This document shows, in pieces, positions 35,233 to 46,511 of a stretch of 64,000 bases of DNA. Under the pieces are notes generated by a model, which was not told where the DNA came from, searched no databases, and was given only the letters and a program-made list of their open reading frames with translations. Source of the DNA: Cryptomeria japonica (Eukaryota; Streptophyta; Pinopsida; Cupressales; Cupressaceae); contig NC_081413.1 in assembly GCF_030272615.1 (NCBI RefSeq), positions 562,131,010-562,195,009 on the forward strand, written 5' to 3'. Within the stretch, counting starts at the first letter, position 1, and the number at the start of each line of letters is the position of its first letter. Position numbers and translations under genes: made by a program.

Positions 35233-36415
35233 CATGTCACCCTGTCCAGATAGAGAAACCCACTAATCACTCCTGTCAGTACTGCCCGTAGTGCTAATCT
35301 TATATGTGTCATGGTATCCCATGCCACATGTCCAGCCCTCATCTCCAATCCTGGATCCTGGAACACTCATCTTAGTGTATCCCTATCTCCGTCTCAATCA
35401 TAAGGTACTAACTCCCCATCGATCGGTATCCTCAGAATCCTGTATACTTCCTCTAAGGTGACTGTCATCTCACCCATCAGCAAATGGAAAGTACAAGTCT
35501 CTAAGTGCCATCTCTCAGCCAGCCCAGTCAGCAACCCCATGCTCACCCGAAACTCAGGCACATATAGAATGAATCTCAAACCCATAACCTCAATGGCATC
35601 TTGGTCCTCAAATGTCAGCTCTCGTCGTAACCTCTGAGTCGACGGGAATCTCTCTCATGACTCCAGCATAGGTAGGTACTCCTGTAGTCAAGCAAATCAA
35701 CTGTGTCAATCAAAGTGACACTCACTATTCATCACAAAGTGTTGCTTCTATTCTAGTGACATTCGTTGTTCATCACAAAGTGTTGATATTTATCCTAGTG
35801 GTACTCCCTGTTCATCACAAAGTACTACATGTTTTTGCACACCCTGTTCATCACAAAGTGATGCTTACATTTGCACTCACTGTTCATCACAAAGTGCTTC
35901 TCTTTTTTTTAGTACTCCCTATTCATCACAAAGTACTTTGTCTTGGTACTCCCTGTTCATCACAAAGTGCCTTGATCTATCTTATCCTAGGGCCTTTGCT
36001 TGAGTGTATCCTTTTAAGTAGTTTCCTAATTTGCAATGTATGTTCTATCATAGAATTGTCGATCCTGGCCCTATTTGCTATTTTAGTCTTCCCTAGAGGA
36101 CCTGCTTGAGTGTATCCTCTCAGCAGCTTATCCAATCGATAGCGTATGTTCATCACAGAACTGCTGATTTGGCCTAGAAGACATAAACACGCTTTCATTA
36201 CATAAACGTGCTTACATATTGCACAGACGTGCCTAAGCATTTTTCGACCTTGTTTGACATATTCTAAAAGTGCATTTATTGCACTACCTAAGATGCATTA
36301 ATGACAACATTTATTGCAACAAAGTACAAGGAGGTTTTGTGATACTTACCAGCTCTCCTGCATCTACTGGCCTTTGAAATCGGCGCACGCGATCAAATCT
36401 GTGAACCAAAGCCAT
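35233..36415 (-). pseudogene. Antisense plant-mobile-domain-like gene inside T2, two exons
   Basis: Exon 1 (36415-36350) encodes 22 residues, MALVHRFDRVRRFQRPVDAG then EL, and ends at a good donor G|GTAAGT. The acceptor CTACAG lies at 35687-35682. Exon 2 continues in the same phase: EYLPMLES, a TGA, then RELTFEDQDAIEVMGLRFIL, LAERWHLETCTFHLLMGEMT and VTLEEVYRILRIPIDGE, a good match to the plant mobile domain (PMD, aminotransferase-like; WRPETHTFHLP and PIDG in relatives). A further stop (35394-35396) precedes WDTMTHIRLALRAVLTG. A TATA-like CTATAAGG lies at 36515-36508, about 95 nt before the ATG. PMD-type antisense ORFs near the 3' LTR are known in Tat-lineage elements. Exon structure is inferred. 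Confidence 0.72.
35714..35972. repeat. Seven tandem hairpin repeats within the antisense-gene intron
   Basis: TTCATCACAAAGT (with minor variants) occurs seven times, at about 35727, 35768, 35811, 35846, 35882, 35921 and 35954, spaced 33-42 nt. In each the loop CNNTGTTCATCACAA is flanked by complementary arms that differ from copy to copy: GTGGTACT/AGTACTAC, GCACT/AGTGC, AGTACT/AGTACT, GGTACT/AGTGCC, ACACT/AGTGT. A related, longer duplication follows at 35997-36175, including a GTTCATCACAGAACTG copy. The plus strand reads VHHKVL repeatedly but shows no other sign of coding. Confidence 0.8.
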
Positions 36416-36750
36416 CGTTGCTGACTGTTGCTGCTCTATTCTCTCTCTGCACTCTAATCTCTTGGATGTGTGGATGACAATGAGGATATATTCCCCTCGT
36501 AGTCTACCTTATAGACTACCCTAGCCCTAGCCCTCGTTTCCCGAGTCAGTCTTCATTATCTCGTGACTCTGTCACTCTATCCTATCTTGTCATTCCTTTC
36601 TAGCCTTTCTTTCTTATCGAGAGATTGTCTGCGATCTTTTCAAACATTTTCATCCAATCTCTCAAGGGGGCATATCATTCCCATCTTGGGACAACTTTGT
36701 ATCAGTTCATATTATCTTCTTTGAAACAACGCAACAAGCTACATTGTCTC

Positions 36751-36764
36751 AAAGAGGGGCAAAA
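36751..36764 (+). other. T2 polypurine tract
   Basis: AAAGAGGGGCAAAA directly before the 3' LTR. Confidence 0.8.
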
Positions 36765-37531
36765 TGTAGACACCTAAAATTGTCTAGTCTAATTAAATAA
36801 ATTACTTAGCCTAATTCTTCTATTAATTAAATAAATCTTTATTTATTTAATTAATTCATTTATCCTCTTCTAGCGTTATTTCTCATTTAAATAAATACAT
36901 TTATTTATTTAAATTATCCTTTTCCTAAATTAAATAAATATCTTATTTATTTAATTGATCTCACTTCTTCTATTAATTAAATGAATCTTTATTTATTTAA
37001 TTAATTCATTAACCTTTTCTACCCATGACACATGTCATTCATCTCTTAATTCATACACTACCTACCTTGTTATTATTTTCTTATTTTCTTTACCTACCCT
37101 TTAATCATAGCCGACCATTTATCTTTTACACCTCTCAATCTTATCCCTCCATTTCTTATAGTGCCTTCTATATAAGGAGATGCTTCCTTCATTATCAACC
37201 TTATGCACCCCAATGATTACTCGACTACACTACGCTTTTGAACTTTCATATGTGATCCTACTTGCAACCACATTTCCATTCTTTGTTGAGCTCTTGTGCA
37301 CATATAAAATTTGAGAGCAAATATATCAAGCAAGATCAATGGAGATAGGAAGAATGGAGATTTAAACCCTATTGGACATGTGATGGTATAATCTTTCTGA
37401 TTTCATTTGATTTGCATTGTCTTAGGTAATCTTCATATGTTATGGTGGATCTTTGTTGTTGTTAGGCTAGGGTTTTGTGGTTGAATTCATTTAGTCTTTC
37501 AATTTTGTTGTATCCATTTTCACCATAAACA
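36765..37531 (+). repeat. T2 3' LTR
   Basis: 767 bp, TATATAA at 37169-37175. It lacks about 17 nt of the first AT palindrome compared with the 5' LTR. Confidence 0.93.
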
Positions 37532-37536
37532 CAAGG

Positions 37537-39490
37537 TGCTACAAGAGATTTATCAAGGACTTTAGTAAGATGCTAGGACCTTGGTATACTCTCTTAACAC
37601 AAAATTTTGCATCTGAATGGACGCCAGCATATGAAGAGGCATTTTATAAACTTAAGGAAGCCTTAACCCAAGCTCCTGTGCTTAAAGGACCTGATTGGTC
37701 TCTTCCTTTTCACATTCACACAAATGCATCAAATTTTGTAATTGGAGTAGTTTTGAGGCAGAAGCAAGAAGTTTTGGAGAATTCAATTTACTATATCAGC
37801 AAAAACTTACAAGGACTTGAGCTAATTTATACTATCACTAAAAAAGGAAATGTTAGTTGTTATTTATGCCCTCAATAAGTTCAGTCACTATATCATTGGT
37901 TATCAAATCTTTGTGCATACTAATCATGCAACCATCAAATACCTTATGAATAGAAGTTCTATTTCAGGTAGGTTATCATGATGGTTGTTGTTAATGCATG
38001 AATTTGACATCACTATCATTAACAAGCCAGGTAAGATAAATGTAGTCGCAGACTTTCTATCCAGAATTCAAACACGGGATAATCTTGCAACCATTGATGA
38101 TTCCTTTCCAGATGAGCATTTGTTTGAAATTAATGTGAATAGTCCATGGTATGCTGACATAGCTAACTACTTAGCAGCTAACAAGATCCCTCCTCATTTC
38201 TCTCCAAAAGAAAGAAAGTTGATAGTAGAAAAGAGTTTCAATTTTTCATGGATAGCAAATCGCTTATGCTATATAGGGCCAGATCAAGTTATGAGGCGAT
38301 GTGTTAGAGAAGATAAAACTTATGATATTCGTCATGCCTGTCATGATGAGCCTTCTGAAGGTCACTTTTCTGCCAAGAGAACAACTCTCAAGATATTGAC
38401 TATAGGATATTATTGGCCAACTTTGCATAAGGATGTAGTCAAATATACTAGGAAATGTGATAGATGTCAATGAATGGGAATACCAACTCGATTTGATGAA
38501 ATGCCTTTGGATCCACAAGCAGTTGTTACACCATTTGACAAATGGGGGTTAGAATTTGTTAGGCCAATTGATCCATCATCAAATGGTAAGTCATACATTC
38601 TAGTATGTACTAATTATTACTCAAAAAGGGTTGAAGTCAAAGCATTAAAACATGCCAGGGATAATAAGGTAGCATAATTCTTATATGAAGAGATCTTTAC
38701 TCGATATGGAGTTCCCAGAGAGATTATAACAGATCAAGGAGCACAATTCACTTCCACTTTGATTACCGCCCTGGTCAATGAATATAATCTAAGGCAAAGG
38801 AAATCTACTCCCTACCCTCCACAAGCAAATGGACAAGCTGAAATCACCAATAGGGAACTTGAATCTATATTGACCAAGACAGTAGCTCTTCATCATAAGG
38901 ATTGGTCTACCAGGTTATTTGAAGCAGTATGGGCTTATCGAACCACTTGGAAAACCACAATAGGGTTTACACCCTTTGAAATGGTGTATGGGACAAAAGC
39001 TATGATGCCTATGGAATTTGAGCATAAAACCTTGAGAATAGCCATAGCCTTAGATATGAGTCTCTCTGTAGCACAACAAGAAAGGCTCCTGCAGCTTAAT
39101 GCCTTGGGCGAAATCAAAAAATCAACCTTGCAACACACATAAATAATTTAGATTAAATGCACAAAGTGGCATGACTGTTATATAAAAGACAAAACATTTA
39201 AACCAGGCAATTGGGCTCTTCTCTATGATTCGAGGTATAAGGACAACTTGGAAAAACTGCAGACACGCTAGTTAGGGCCTTATGAGGTGATTGAAACATT
39301 CTCTAATGGTGTAGTACGATTGTCCGCAATTGATCCTGTCAAGTTCAAATTGTTGGTAAATGGTCATCTCCTGCGCCTCTATCACAAGCCTCTTTCCAAG
39401 GATGAATTCTTGCAGCAGTTCTCTACACCGAAAAATCCAGAGATTCTTGTAGCAACAAGTGGTGATTTTGTCGTTACGTCTTCTTCCTAA
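37537..39490 (+). pseudogene. A1 pol, right part (RT end, RNase H, integrase)
   Basis: CYKRFIKDFSKMLGPWYTLL finishes the RT; KLKEALTQAPVLKGPDWSLP and TNASNFVIGVVL are RNase H, whose family D-A-S is changed to N-A-S. Integrase follows: zinc region DIRHACHDEPSEGHFSAKRT with CDRCQ, a stop at 38471, WGLEFVRPID (first catalytic Asp of the D,D35E triad is Glu here), IITDQGAQF (second Asp kept), QANGQAEITNRELES (Glu kept), and the GPY module LGPYEVIETFSNGVVRLSAI. The frame breaks near 37850 (extra A shared with the block at 17347) and has stops at 37979, 38676, 39140 and 39270. Ends VVTSSS at 39487; no env-like ORF follows. Confidence 0.87.
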
Positions 39491-39938
39491 ATCTTTGTTG
39501 CATGCTCATAATAAATACTTCCATATTCGGTGGAAGTACATTTTTGTGCAATATATATTCCATTTCTACCTTCATTCATTCTTTTCCACTCCCGTCAGTG
39601 CCTGTAGATGATCTCTGTGTTACTGGTGTAATATGGATGCTGGTGAATTTTCCTGTCAGTGCCTGTAGATGATGTCTGTGTTGTTGGTGAATGTGTAGAA
39701 CCTGTTACCGGTTGGTTGCCATCAATGACAACATCAATCATTCTCATTGAGTATAGAATGCCAACAGGTTGCAATATGAACTTAGTGCACATACCATGCT
39801 GGCCCGTTTCAAGTTTACATCCCTGGTCGATAAAGTAAATGAGCCTTTGCTATAGGAAATTTAGTTGTTCAGTAAGGATGTCCAATCCCTGAATTGAGTT
39901 TTTATCACCTAGTTGTCATTCCAGATGTAATGACCAAT
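39491..39938 (+). repeat. A1 3' region and partial 3' LTR
   Basis: Only 39774-39938 aligns to the 5' LTR end. Before it, 39590-39705 holds two tandem copies of a unit of about 66 nt beginning GTCAGTGCCTGTAGATGATS. The rest shows no LTR match. Confidence 0.6.
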
Positions 39939-39943
39939 AGATT

Positions 39944-40252
39944 TCATATAGAAACTCTAAATCATCTCAAACTTCTCAGATCCAAGTGCATGACGAAATC
40001 CCGAATTTGTAGCTCACTGTTTCTGCTTACTTTGTCTTCAATATTAGCACTTTACTTGTTCAACTTATTAAAGATGGTCAAACACATTCCAAACACAATC
40101 AATCTACTTAGTATTTATTCCTTGTATCATTTTCGATTGGATATAGTGTATTCATCCCCTCTTTTGAATGTAAATTTCTCCAAGTGAAAATCGGCTTAGT
40201 GATTGCCCCCTTCCACGTGGTGAAGTTTATAAGCCCAAATTTTCACTTTACA
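39944..40252 (+). repeat. T1 3' LTR, second part
   Basis: Resumes the T1 LTR after A1 (CTCTAAATCATCTCAAACTT) and ends CACTTTACA. The next five bases ATATT (40253-40257) repeat those before the 5' LTR. Confidence 0.9.
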
Positions 40253-40648
40253 ATATTAAACCCTTGTACTTATAGAAAGGAATTAAAAAATATGTCAATA
40301 GGTTTGTGGCTAGTTGTTTAAAATGCCAAAGGATTAAAGCAGTATGGAATTTGTCCAAGGATTACCCATGTCCAAGAATAAGCATAATGCCATTTTGGTG
40401 GTGGTTGATAGTCTTACCAGTTTAGCCCACTTCATACCGAGAAATCTAACAAATGGGCTGCCCACTATTGCCTACAAGTTTGTACAGGAAATATTTAGAT
40501 TGTGTGGAGTACTTAAAAATATTATATCAGATAGAGATTCTAGAATGATATCCAAATTCTGACAAACCTTGTTTGTAGCCCTTGGTACTCAATTAAACAT
40601 TAGCTTTATTTATCATACAGAGATAGATGGAAAAATAGAAAGGGTCAA
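40253..40648 (+). pseudogene. G1 integrase, right part, copy 1
   Basis: Continues the frame broken at 5108: KPLYL, stop, KGIKK, then in a shifted frame VNRFVASCLKCQRIKA. A gap of about 30 residues follows (the stretch between the zinc region and the core in relatives), then MEFVQGLPMSKNKHNAILVV, VDSLTSLAHFI (first catalytic Asp) and IISDRDSRMISKF (second Asp). It ends at RVN near 40648, where G2 begins. The same internal gap is present in copy 2 at 47690, so it predates the duplication. Confidence 0.85.
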
Positions 40649-42488
40649 TGATGCAGAGCATCCAACAAACTTGACCAACTAGGGAGATCATTCTCCCAAC
40701 TCACCAACTCAATAGGTGAAACTCTTCATTAGCTTCACAAACTACTCACCGGGCTTCAATAACCCGAGACTCACTCAATATTCTCAATATCTTATCTAAC
40801 CATACATACACATTATATATTTCTATTCAAACTTCTTCAACTCATAACCATGTCTTGCAACACTCAAACACTCATTAACTTCAATTGGTTACTCAATTAA
40901 AACTGCCCTCAAATAGGTCTCATTCTCTTCATCTAATACCAACTTACAAAAACAATATTTTCTTCCGAAACACATACACAACCCCTCAAAGACTCTTCTT
41001 GGCTTCCCAAAAATGAAAGAAGGAAGTTTCTTTACCCACCCAACCTCCCAAGGGATCGCACAACACTTAACTTTGGTTCACTGTTATCTATGACAGCCAA
41101 AAAATCTTTAGGACAATCATAATAATTTGGGTCAAATCCTCTCACGAAGGCTGCATAACACTTCCAAGGGTTACTAATGACTACCAAAAACCTTCCTTAA
41201 TTTTCCTCCACTCATAAAACCCTTCCTTTGAATCATATTCATAATATCTTAGGTTACTAGTTCCTTTGGACAACATATCCAGTTTTGGGACAATCATAAA
41301 ATGGTGAGTATTTTGCCCTATCAAGGGCTGCAAAGACTTCATTAGGGTCTGCACGAATCCCTCGCACCTCTCCAAGCCTTAAAACAAGCTTTGGGAGCCC
41401 AAATGTCACTTCAAAACCTCCAAAACACCAGCAATACATTGTTGTCCATTGTTCGAGACACAAAATTAGACTTTGTGTCCTTCAACACACGAAAATTTCT
41501 TCATGGATCCCTGCAAGACATGGGAAATAGAAAACATATATGTAAAAATATTTTCCACCCATTGGAGTGGGTTTTAAATTGTATAGATATAAAGTTTTAC
41601 TTTTTTTATGCTTATTGCCAGCCCTAGGTAGGGTTTGGACAATTTTTACTAAAAATGTGATATCTTCCTCAAAAATGAATGAAATGACACGAGACAAAAG
41701 GAAAATGAAAGAGGATTTACCCCAGAATCATTTCCATAAGTTTTCCAAGCAAATGAAAAGGTATGAAAAACTTCAGATTTTTAGACTGTTATGTAGAGAA
41801 AACTTTAAAAAGTGCAACAATCTTCCAATTTTTATTGATTTTCTTACCATAAAATGATCAACAACCCTCCCACAAGGTTGGAAGGATATTTATATACCCA
41901 CATAACCACACAAATCACCAAAAACCAAATTATAACTCCCTATTATCATTAGAGGTATAAAAACACTTTTTGTGTGTTATTGACTCATGACAGCATTATG
42001 CAACATTGACAACTTTGAACTTAGACAAACCTATGACCCCCAAAACATCAAAATAGGTCCAAATGGACATAATAACATCTTCACATCACATGTTACATAA
42101 AAATGGACCATTTAGATACCTTGAGCACTCTTTGACAAGTTTTTACAGCTTTTGAGCAATCTTGAGCAATTTTACTAATATGAGTAACCTATGACTAGAC
42201 ATAACAAATATTGGTCTAAATGACCTTATTACATAAAAAAATATCATAATTGACCTTATTTACATTTATTATCCATCAAAACACTTGTCTTCCATATTTG
42301 ACCTCATGGGGGCCTAATGAGTAAGGAGGTGCTCCTGCACCATACACCCCCCTATAGAAAAACTCATATCCCATGAGGGGACTCCAACTTCATGCTATGA
42401 ATACACTCCTAATATACCTACAAAAAATGGATAAAAACCATAACACAATGGTACATTAGACCAAAAATTATTACCAACCACCATAACA
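40649..42488 (-). repeat. G2 3' LTR
   Basis: About 1.84 kb; the similarity to the other LTR runs on to 42510. A minus-strand TATATAAATA lies at 41896-41887. Confidence 0.78.
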
Positions 42489-44178
42489 CTTGGTTGATAC
42501 CAAGAATTGCCTTGTGGTGCTTGCACTTGCACCCTCTCCAACACTTGTCCAATCTCTTCCCATTGTACCTTCCAATTAACACCTGCATTTACATGTTCTT
42601 TTTTGATATTTTCATACACAAAAGGAAACATAAATGGTCCAATCATTACCCCTACAAACAAATAACTCTTTTCAGCCTTCTCTAGCCTTGAATTGGCTGC
42701 AACTTCCTCATCCTTGAGTAGTGTATTCTTACCAAACATAACTATTTTACTCTTACCCTTGAAATCATCATTCATTAGCATTAGAGTATACTTAACCCCA
42801 TCCTTTTCAATAGTATAAGTGTTCCACCTACCATAATAACAAGTATTATTATCATATTGCCAAGGTCTACCAAGTAGAATATGGCTACATTCCATGGGCA
42901 AGACATCACATAAAATACTATCTGTATACTAACCAACCTGAAAATCAACCTTTTCATGTTCCTTCAACAACAAAGTAACATCATCATTAACCCAAGAAAC
43001 TCTATAAGGATTATTATGAGGTATCCTTTTCAAATTCAATTTCTCAACCATTTCAATAAAAACCATGTTATCATTAGAACGTAAATCAACAACAATAGTA
43101 TAAAATTTACCTTTGCATTGACACCTTATTTTAAAGAGGCTTCTTCTTTGTATGGGTTCATGTCCTTGTGAGGTTTTCAAAATAGTCTTCTTAATCATAA
43201 AACTCTCTCCAACTTCAAAATTACATTCAACCACCTTTGAACTATCAACCTCCTTTTCTTATGCAAATGCAACCCTTTTATCAATCTTAGATGATGATGA
43301 TGTTGTCTTTTCAGGATATCTAAAACAAGGATGACCAAATTCATTGTAGTTATAACATCTACTGGAGAATTGATTGGGACCTCTACCAAATATGCCTATA
43401 TTCTTACCAAATCCACTTCTAAAATCAGAAAATGATTGTTCTTTACCTTTGCTTGTGTCACCTTGATCCTCATGGTTTTTTTTGTGAAGGAATTCCACCT
43501 CTACCTCTGTTATTATTTCTGCCTCTTCCTCTTGTGGATTTCTCTTGCCTTTTTTTGACTTTATCATTAGCCCTGAGTGCCAATTGGAAACATTCTTCCA
43601 CACTTTTGGGGTTAGCAATCACCAATTCATCTTTAATATTGAACCTAAGTCCTCCAAGGTACCTAGCCACCTTTTCAACTTCATCTTCATCCCTTCCTAC
43701 TTTGATACTCAACTTATAAAATTCATTAGTATAAGTTTTCAAATCTAAATCCCTATGCTTTAAGCATTACATTCATTTAAGCATAATTTGAACCTCATAG
43801 TCTCTAGGGAGAAACTTACCTTTGAGTTTTGCCACCATTTTGTTCCATGAGATGATCTTTGCCTTGCCCTTCTTCCTTCTTTCTACTTGTTCATAATCCC
43901 ACCATAGGAGAGCATGTCCTTTCAACTTTGTCTTTGTCAATTTGACCCTCTGATCGTCTAGCACATCTTCAATCTCAAAATATGTGTCCATGGCTGCTAC
44001 CCAATCAAGCAACTCTTGTTCATTAATATTTCTACCATACATAGGTAGGTCAACTCTTGCCTTATATTGATCACCTTTTAGTGCCTTTAACAAGCTGAGT
44101 AACTGTTGCTCTTCAGGATCTATCTGCTCTTTCTCTTCTACTTCTTGGGACTCTTCTTCTTCCTCTTCATCACCCACA
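42489..44178 (-). pseudogene. G2 gag and protease
   Basis: Read on the minus strand from 44177: an acidic start MGDEEEEEESQEVEEKEQID, then the capsid VDLPMYGRNINEQELLDWVA, DTYFEIEDVLDDQRVKLTKT and KLKGHALLWWDYEQ. After a frame break, YTNEFYKLSIKVGRDEDEVE and VARYLGGLRFNIKDELVIAN complete it. An Arg/Gly-rich stretch precedes the knuckle CYNYNEFGHPCFRYP (first Cys pair changed). The protease part reads KFYTIVVDLRSNDNMVFIEM, where a D-S-G-A-type site is expected, and HILLGRPWQYDNNTCYYGRW. This gag-protease type accompanies chromovirus-like gypsy elements. Stops and frame changes near 43745, 43260 and 42928 break it, and the frame runs on into the 3' LTR. Confidence 0.78.
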
Positions 44179-44390
44179 TCTCACATTTCAACATTCCTTC
44201 TTTGATTAGATTCTAAGGGTTCAAGCCCTACCATCATAACATTGTAGGATTCTTGCAATCTTGCATTATTCTTCTTCAACTCCTGCAACTCTCTAGCAGT
44301 ACCCACACTCTTAGGAGGCATCTTGTCTTCAACCTCTTACTTACTCTTCTCTCAAATTCCAACTATATCCTTTCAAGAGATCTACTCCCT

Positions 44391-44406
44391 TGCTCTAATA
44401 CCAATT
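44391..44406 (-). other. G2 primer binding site, initiator tRNA-Met type
   Basis: On the minus strand AATTGGTATTAGAGCA directly follows the LTR end; it is one change from the common TGGTATCAGAGC site. Confidence 0.82.
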
Positions 44407-46259
44407 TGATGCAAAGTATCCAACAAACTTAACAAACTAAGGAGATCATTCTCCCAACTCACCAAATCAATAGGTGAAACTCTTCATTAACTTCACAAAC
44501 TACTCACTAGGCTTCAATAGCCCAAGACTCAATCTATCTTCTCAATCTCTTATCTAAAAATGCACACACATTCTCCATGTCTATTCAAACTTCTTGAACT
44601 CATAATAATGTTTCACAACACTCAAACACTCACCAACTTCAATTGGTTACTCAATTAGGACTACCCACAAATAGGTCTCCTTCTCTTCATCTAATACAAC
44701 CTCACAAAAATAATGGTTTCTTCCCGAACACATACAAAACCCATCCAAGACTCTTCTTGACTTCCCAAACATGAAACAAGTAACTTTATTTACCCACCCA
44801 ATCTCCCAAGGGATCACAGAACACTTAACATTGGTTCATTGTTTTAGATGACAACCAAAACATCTTTAGGACAGTCATAATAATTTGGGTCAAATCCTCT
44901 CACCAAGGCTTCCTAACACTTCCAAGGGTTAACAAAGAATACCAAAAACCTTCCCCAATTGTCCTTCACTCATAAAACCCTTTCTTTGAATCATATTCAT
45001 AATATCTCAGGTTACTAGTTCCTTAGGACAACAACATATCCAATTTTGGGACAGTCATAAAATGGTGAGTATTTTGGCCAATCAAGGGTCACAAACACTT
45101 TATTAGGGTCTACACTAACCCCTAACACCTCTCCAAGCCTTCAACAAACCTCTAGGAGCCCAATTTGTACTTCAACACCTCCAAAACACCAACAATACAT
45201 TATTGTCCACTGTCTGAGAGACAAAATCAGTATTTGAGTCCTCCAACAACACGTGGAAAATGCTTCATGGATCCCTGAAAGACATAGGAAATAGAAAAAA
45301 TATATGTACAAATATTTTCTACCCATTGGAGTGGTTTAACATTGTATAGAATTAAAGTTTTACTTTTTTAATGCTTGTTGTGAGCCCTAGGTAGGGTTTG
45401 GACATGTTTTACTAAAAATGTGATATCTTCCTCAAAAATGAATTAAATGACACGAGACGAAAGGAAAATGAAAGATGTTTCACCCGAGCATTACGTCCAA
45501 TCAGTTTTCCAAGAAAATAAAAAGGTTATGGTACAGAAAACTTCAGATTTTCAGACTGTTATGTAGAGAAAACTCATAAAAGTGCAGCAATCTTCCAAAT
45601 TTTATTGATTTTCTCACCATACAATGATCACCAACCTCTCCCATGAGGTTGAAAGGATATTTATATACCCACATAACCACACCAACCACCAAAAACCAAA
45701 TTCTAACTCTTTATTATCATTAGAGACACAAAAACACTTTTTGTGTGTTATTGAAACATGACAACATTATGCAACATTGACAACTTTGAACTTAGACAAG
45801 CATATAACCCCCAAAACATCAAAATAGGTCCAAATGGACATAAGAACATCTTCACATCACATGTTACATAAAAATGGACCATTTAGATACCTTGAGCACT
45901 CTTTGACAAGTTTTTACAGCTTTTGAGCAATCTTGAGCAATTTTGCCAATATGAGTAACCGATGACTAAACATAACAAATATTGGTCTAGATGACCTTAT
46001 TACATAAAAAATGATCACAATTGACCTTATTTACATTGAGTATCCATAAAAACAATTGTCTTCCATATTTGACCTCATGGTGGCCTGATGAGTAAGGAGG
46101 TGCTCTTGCACCATACACCCCCCTATAGAAAAACTCATGTCCCATGAGGGGACTCCAACTTCGTGGTGTGAATACACACCCAATACACCTGTAAAAAATG
46201 GATAAAAACCAAAACAAAATGGCACATTAGACCAAAAAGGATTACCAACCACCATAACA
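44407..46259 (-). repeat. G2 5' LTR
   Basis: About 1.85 kb; similarity to the 3' LTR extends to 46281. Minus-strand TATATAAATA at 45667-45658. Confidence 0.78.
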
Positions 46260-46281
46260 CTTGGTTGATACCAAGAGTTGC

Positions 46282-46355
46282 TTGGAAAACCTTCATAGGT
46301 TTAAGTCTAGCCATAATGACTTGGAAAACCTTCATAGGTTTAAGTCTATCCATGT
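46282..46355 (+). repeat. 39-nt tandem duplication at the G2 edge
   Basis: TTGGAAAACCTTCATAGGTT and the following TAAGTCTAKCCAT occur twice (from 46282 and 46321). Sequence from 46356 to 46390 is unassigned. Confidence 0.85.
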
Positions 46356-46390
46356 AGGGTGATGGAAAATGCCTACATGCATTTTTGTGT

Positions 46391-46511
46391 TCCTCAAAAT
46401 TAGTGATATCTTATACTCCTTGTGATTTTTCTCCGCATTCCTCATCTCTATCCTTCTACTTTACCATGAGTATTTGTATAAGCTCATACTCTCGCTAAAG
46501 TGGGGGCTAAT
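46391..46511 (+). repeat. Second copy of the T1 interior end
   Basis: Matches 11640-11762, including the polypurine tract, directly before the second LTR copy. Confidence 0.85.

Larger units (their letters stand above)
26085..37531 (+). mobile_element. T2, Tat-like element lacking reverse transcriptase
   Basis: 11,447 bp. LTRs start TGTAGACACC and end CATAAACA. The target duplication is CAGGG (26080-26084) versus CAAGG (37532-37536), one mismatch. Interior: primer site, leader with tandem repeats, gag, zinc-knuckle/protease region, a frame ending in an integrase C-terminus, a long non-coding part with an antisense gene, and a polypurine tract. No RT, RNase H or integrase core is present. LTR identity is about 98% over 250 nt by eye apart from an indel of about 17 nt, so this is the youngest insertion in the window. 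Confidence 0.92.
12619..39938 (+). mobile_element. A1, Athila-like Ty3/gypsy element, split by C1 and T2
   Basis: Order: 5' LTR, tRNA-Asp-type primer site, gag, protease, reverse transcriptase, RNase H, integrase, partial 3' LTR. It is inserted in the T1 3' LTR; AGATTT is present on both sides (12614-12619 and 39939-39944), consistent with a 5-bp target duplication AGATT or GATTT. The exact LTR ends are therefore uncertain by one or two bases. C1 interrupts the reverse transcriptase between 17921 and 25949, and T2 interrupts it between 26084 and 37532. Splicing out both restores a continuous pol reading direction. No env-like gene follows the integrase. Confidence 0.87.
40649..46281 (-). mobile_element. 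G2, minus-strand gag-protease element, no reverse transcriptase
   Basis: LTRs start (plus strand) TGATGCAGAGC / TGATGCAAAGT and end near CCATAACA, with a further 22 nt shared beyond that. Between them lies a gag-protease region of about 1.9 kb on the minus strand and an initiator tRNA-Met-type primer site. No RT or integrase. LTR identity is about 89% over 130 nt by eye. The left end interrupts G1, but the right flank is not G1, so there is no target duplication and one side has been rearranged. Confidence 0.8.

Noticed and set aside
35714-35972. CRISPR-like array (regular repeat plus variable spacer)
   Set aside because: Plant nuclear context, repeats shorter than CRISPR repeats, spacers form part of the hairpin stems, and no cas genes.
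35756-36109. 117-codon frame with repeated VHHKVL
   Set aside because: Produced by the tandem hairpin array; repeat spacing is not a multiple of three throughout and no domain is present.
39288-39490. Possible env-like gene at the end of A1
   Set aside because: It is the integrase C-terminal GPY region; nothing with signal peptide or membrane segment follows.
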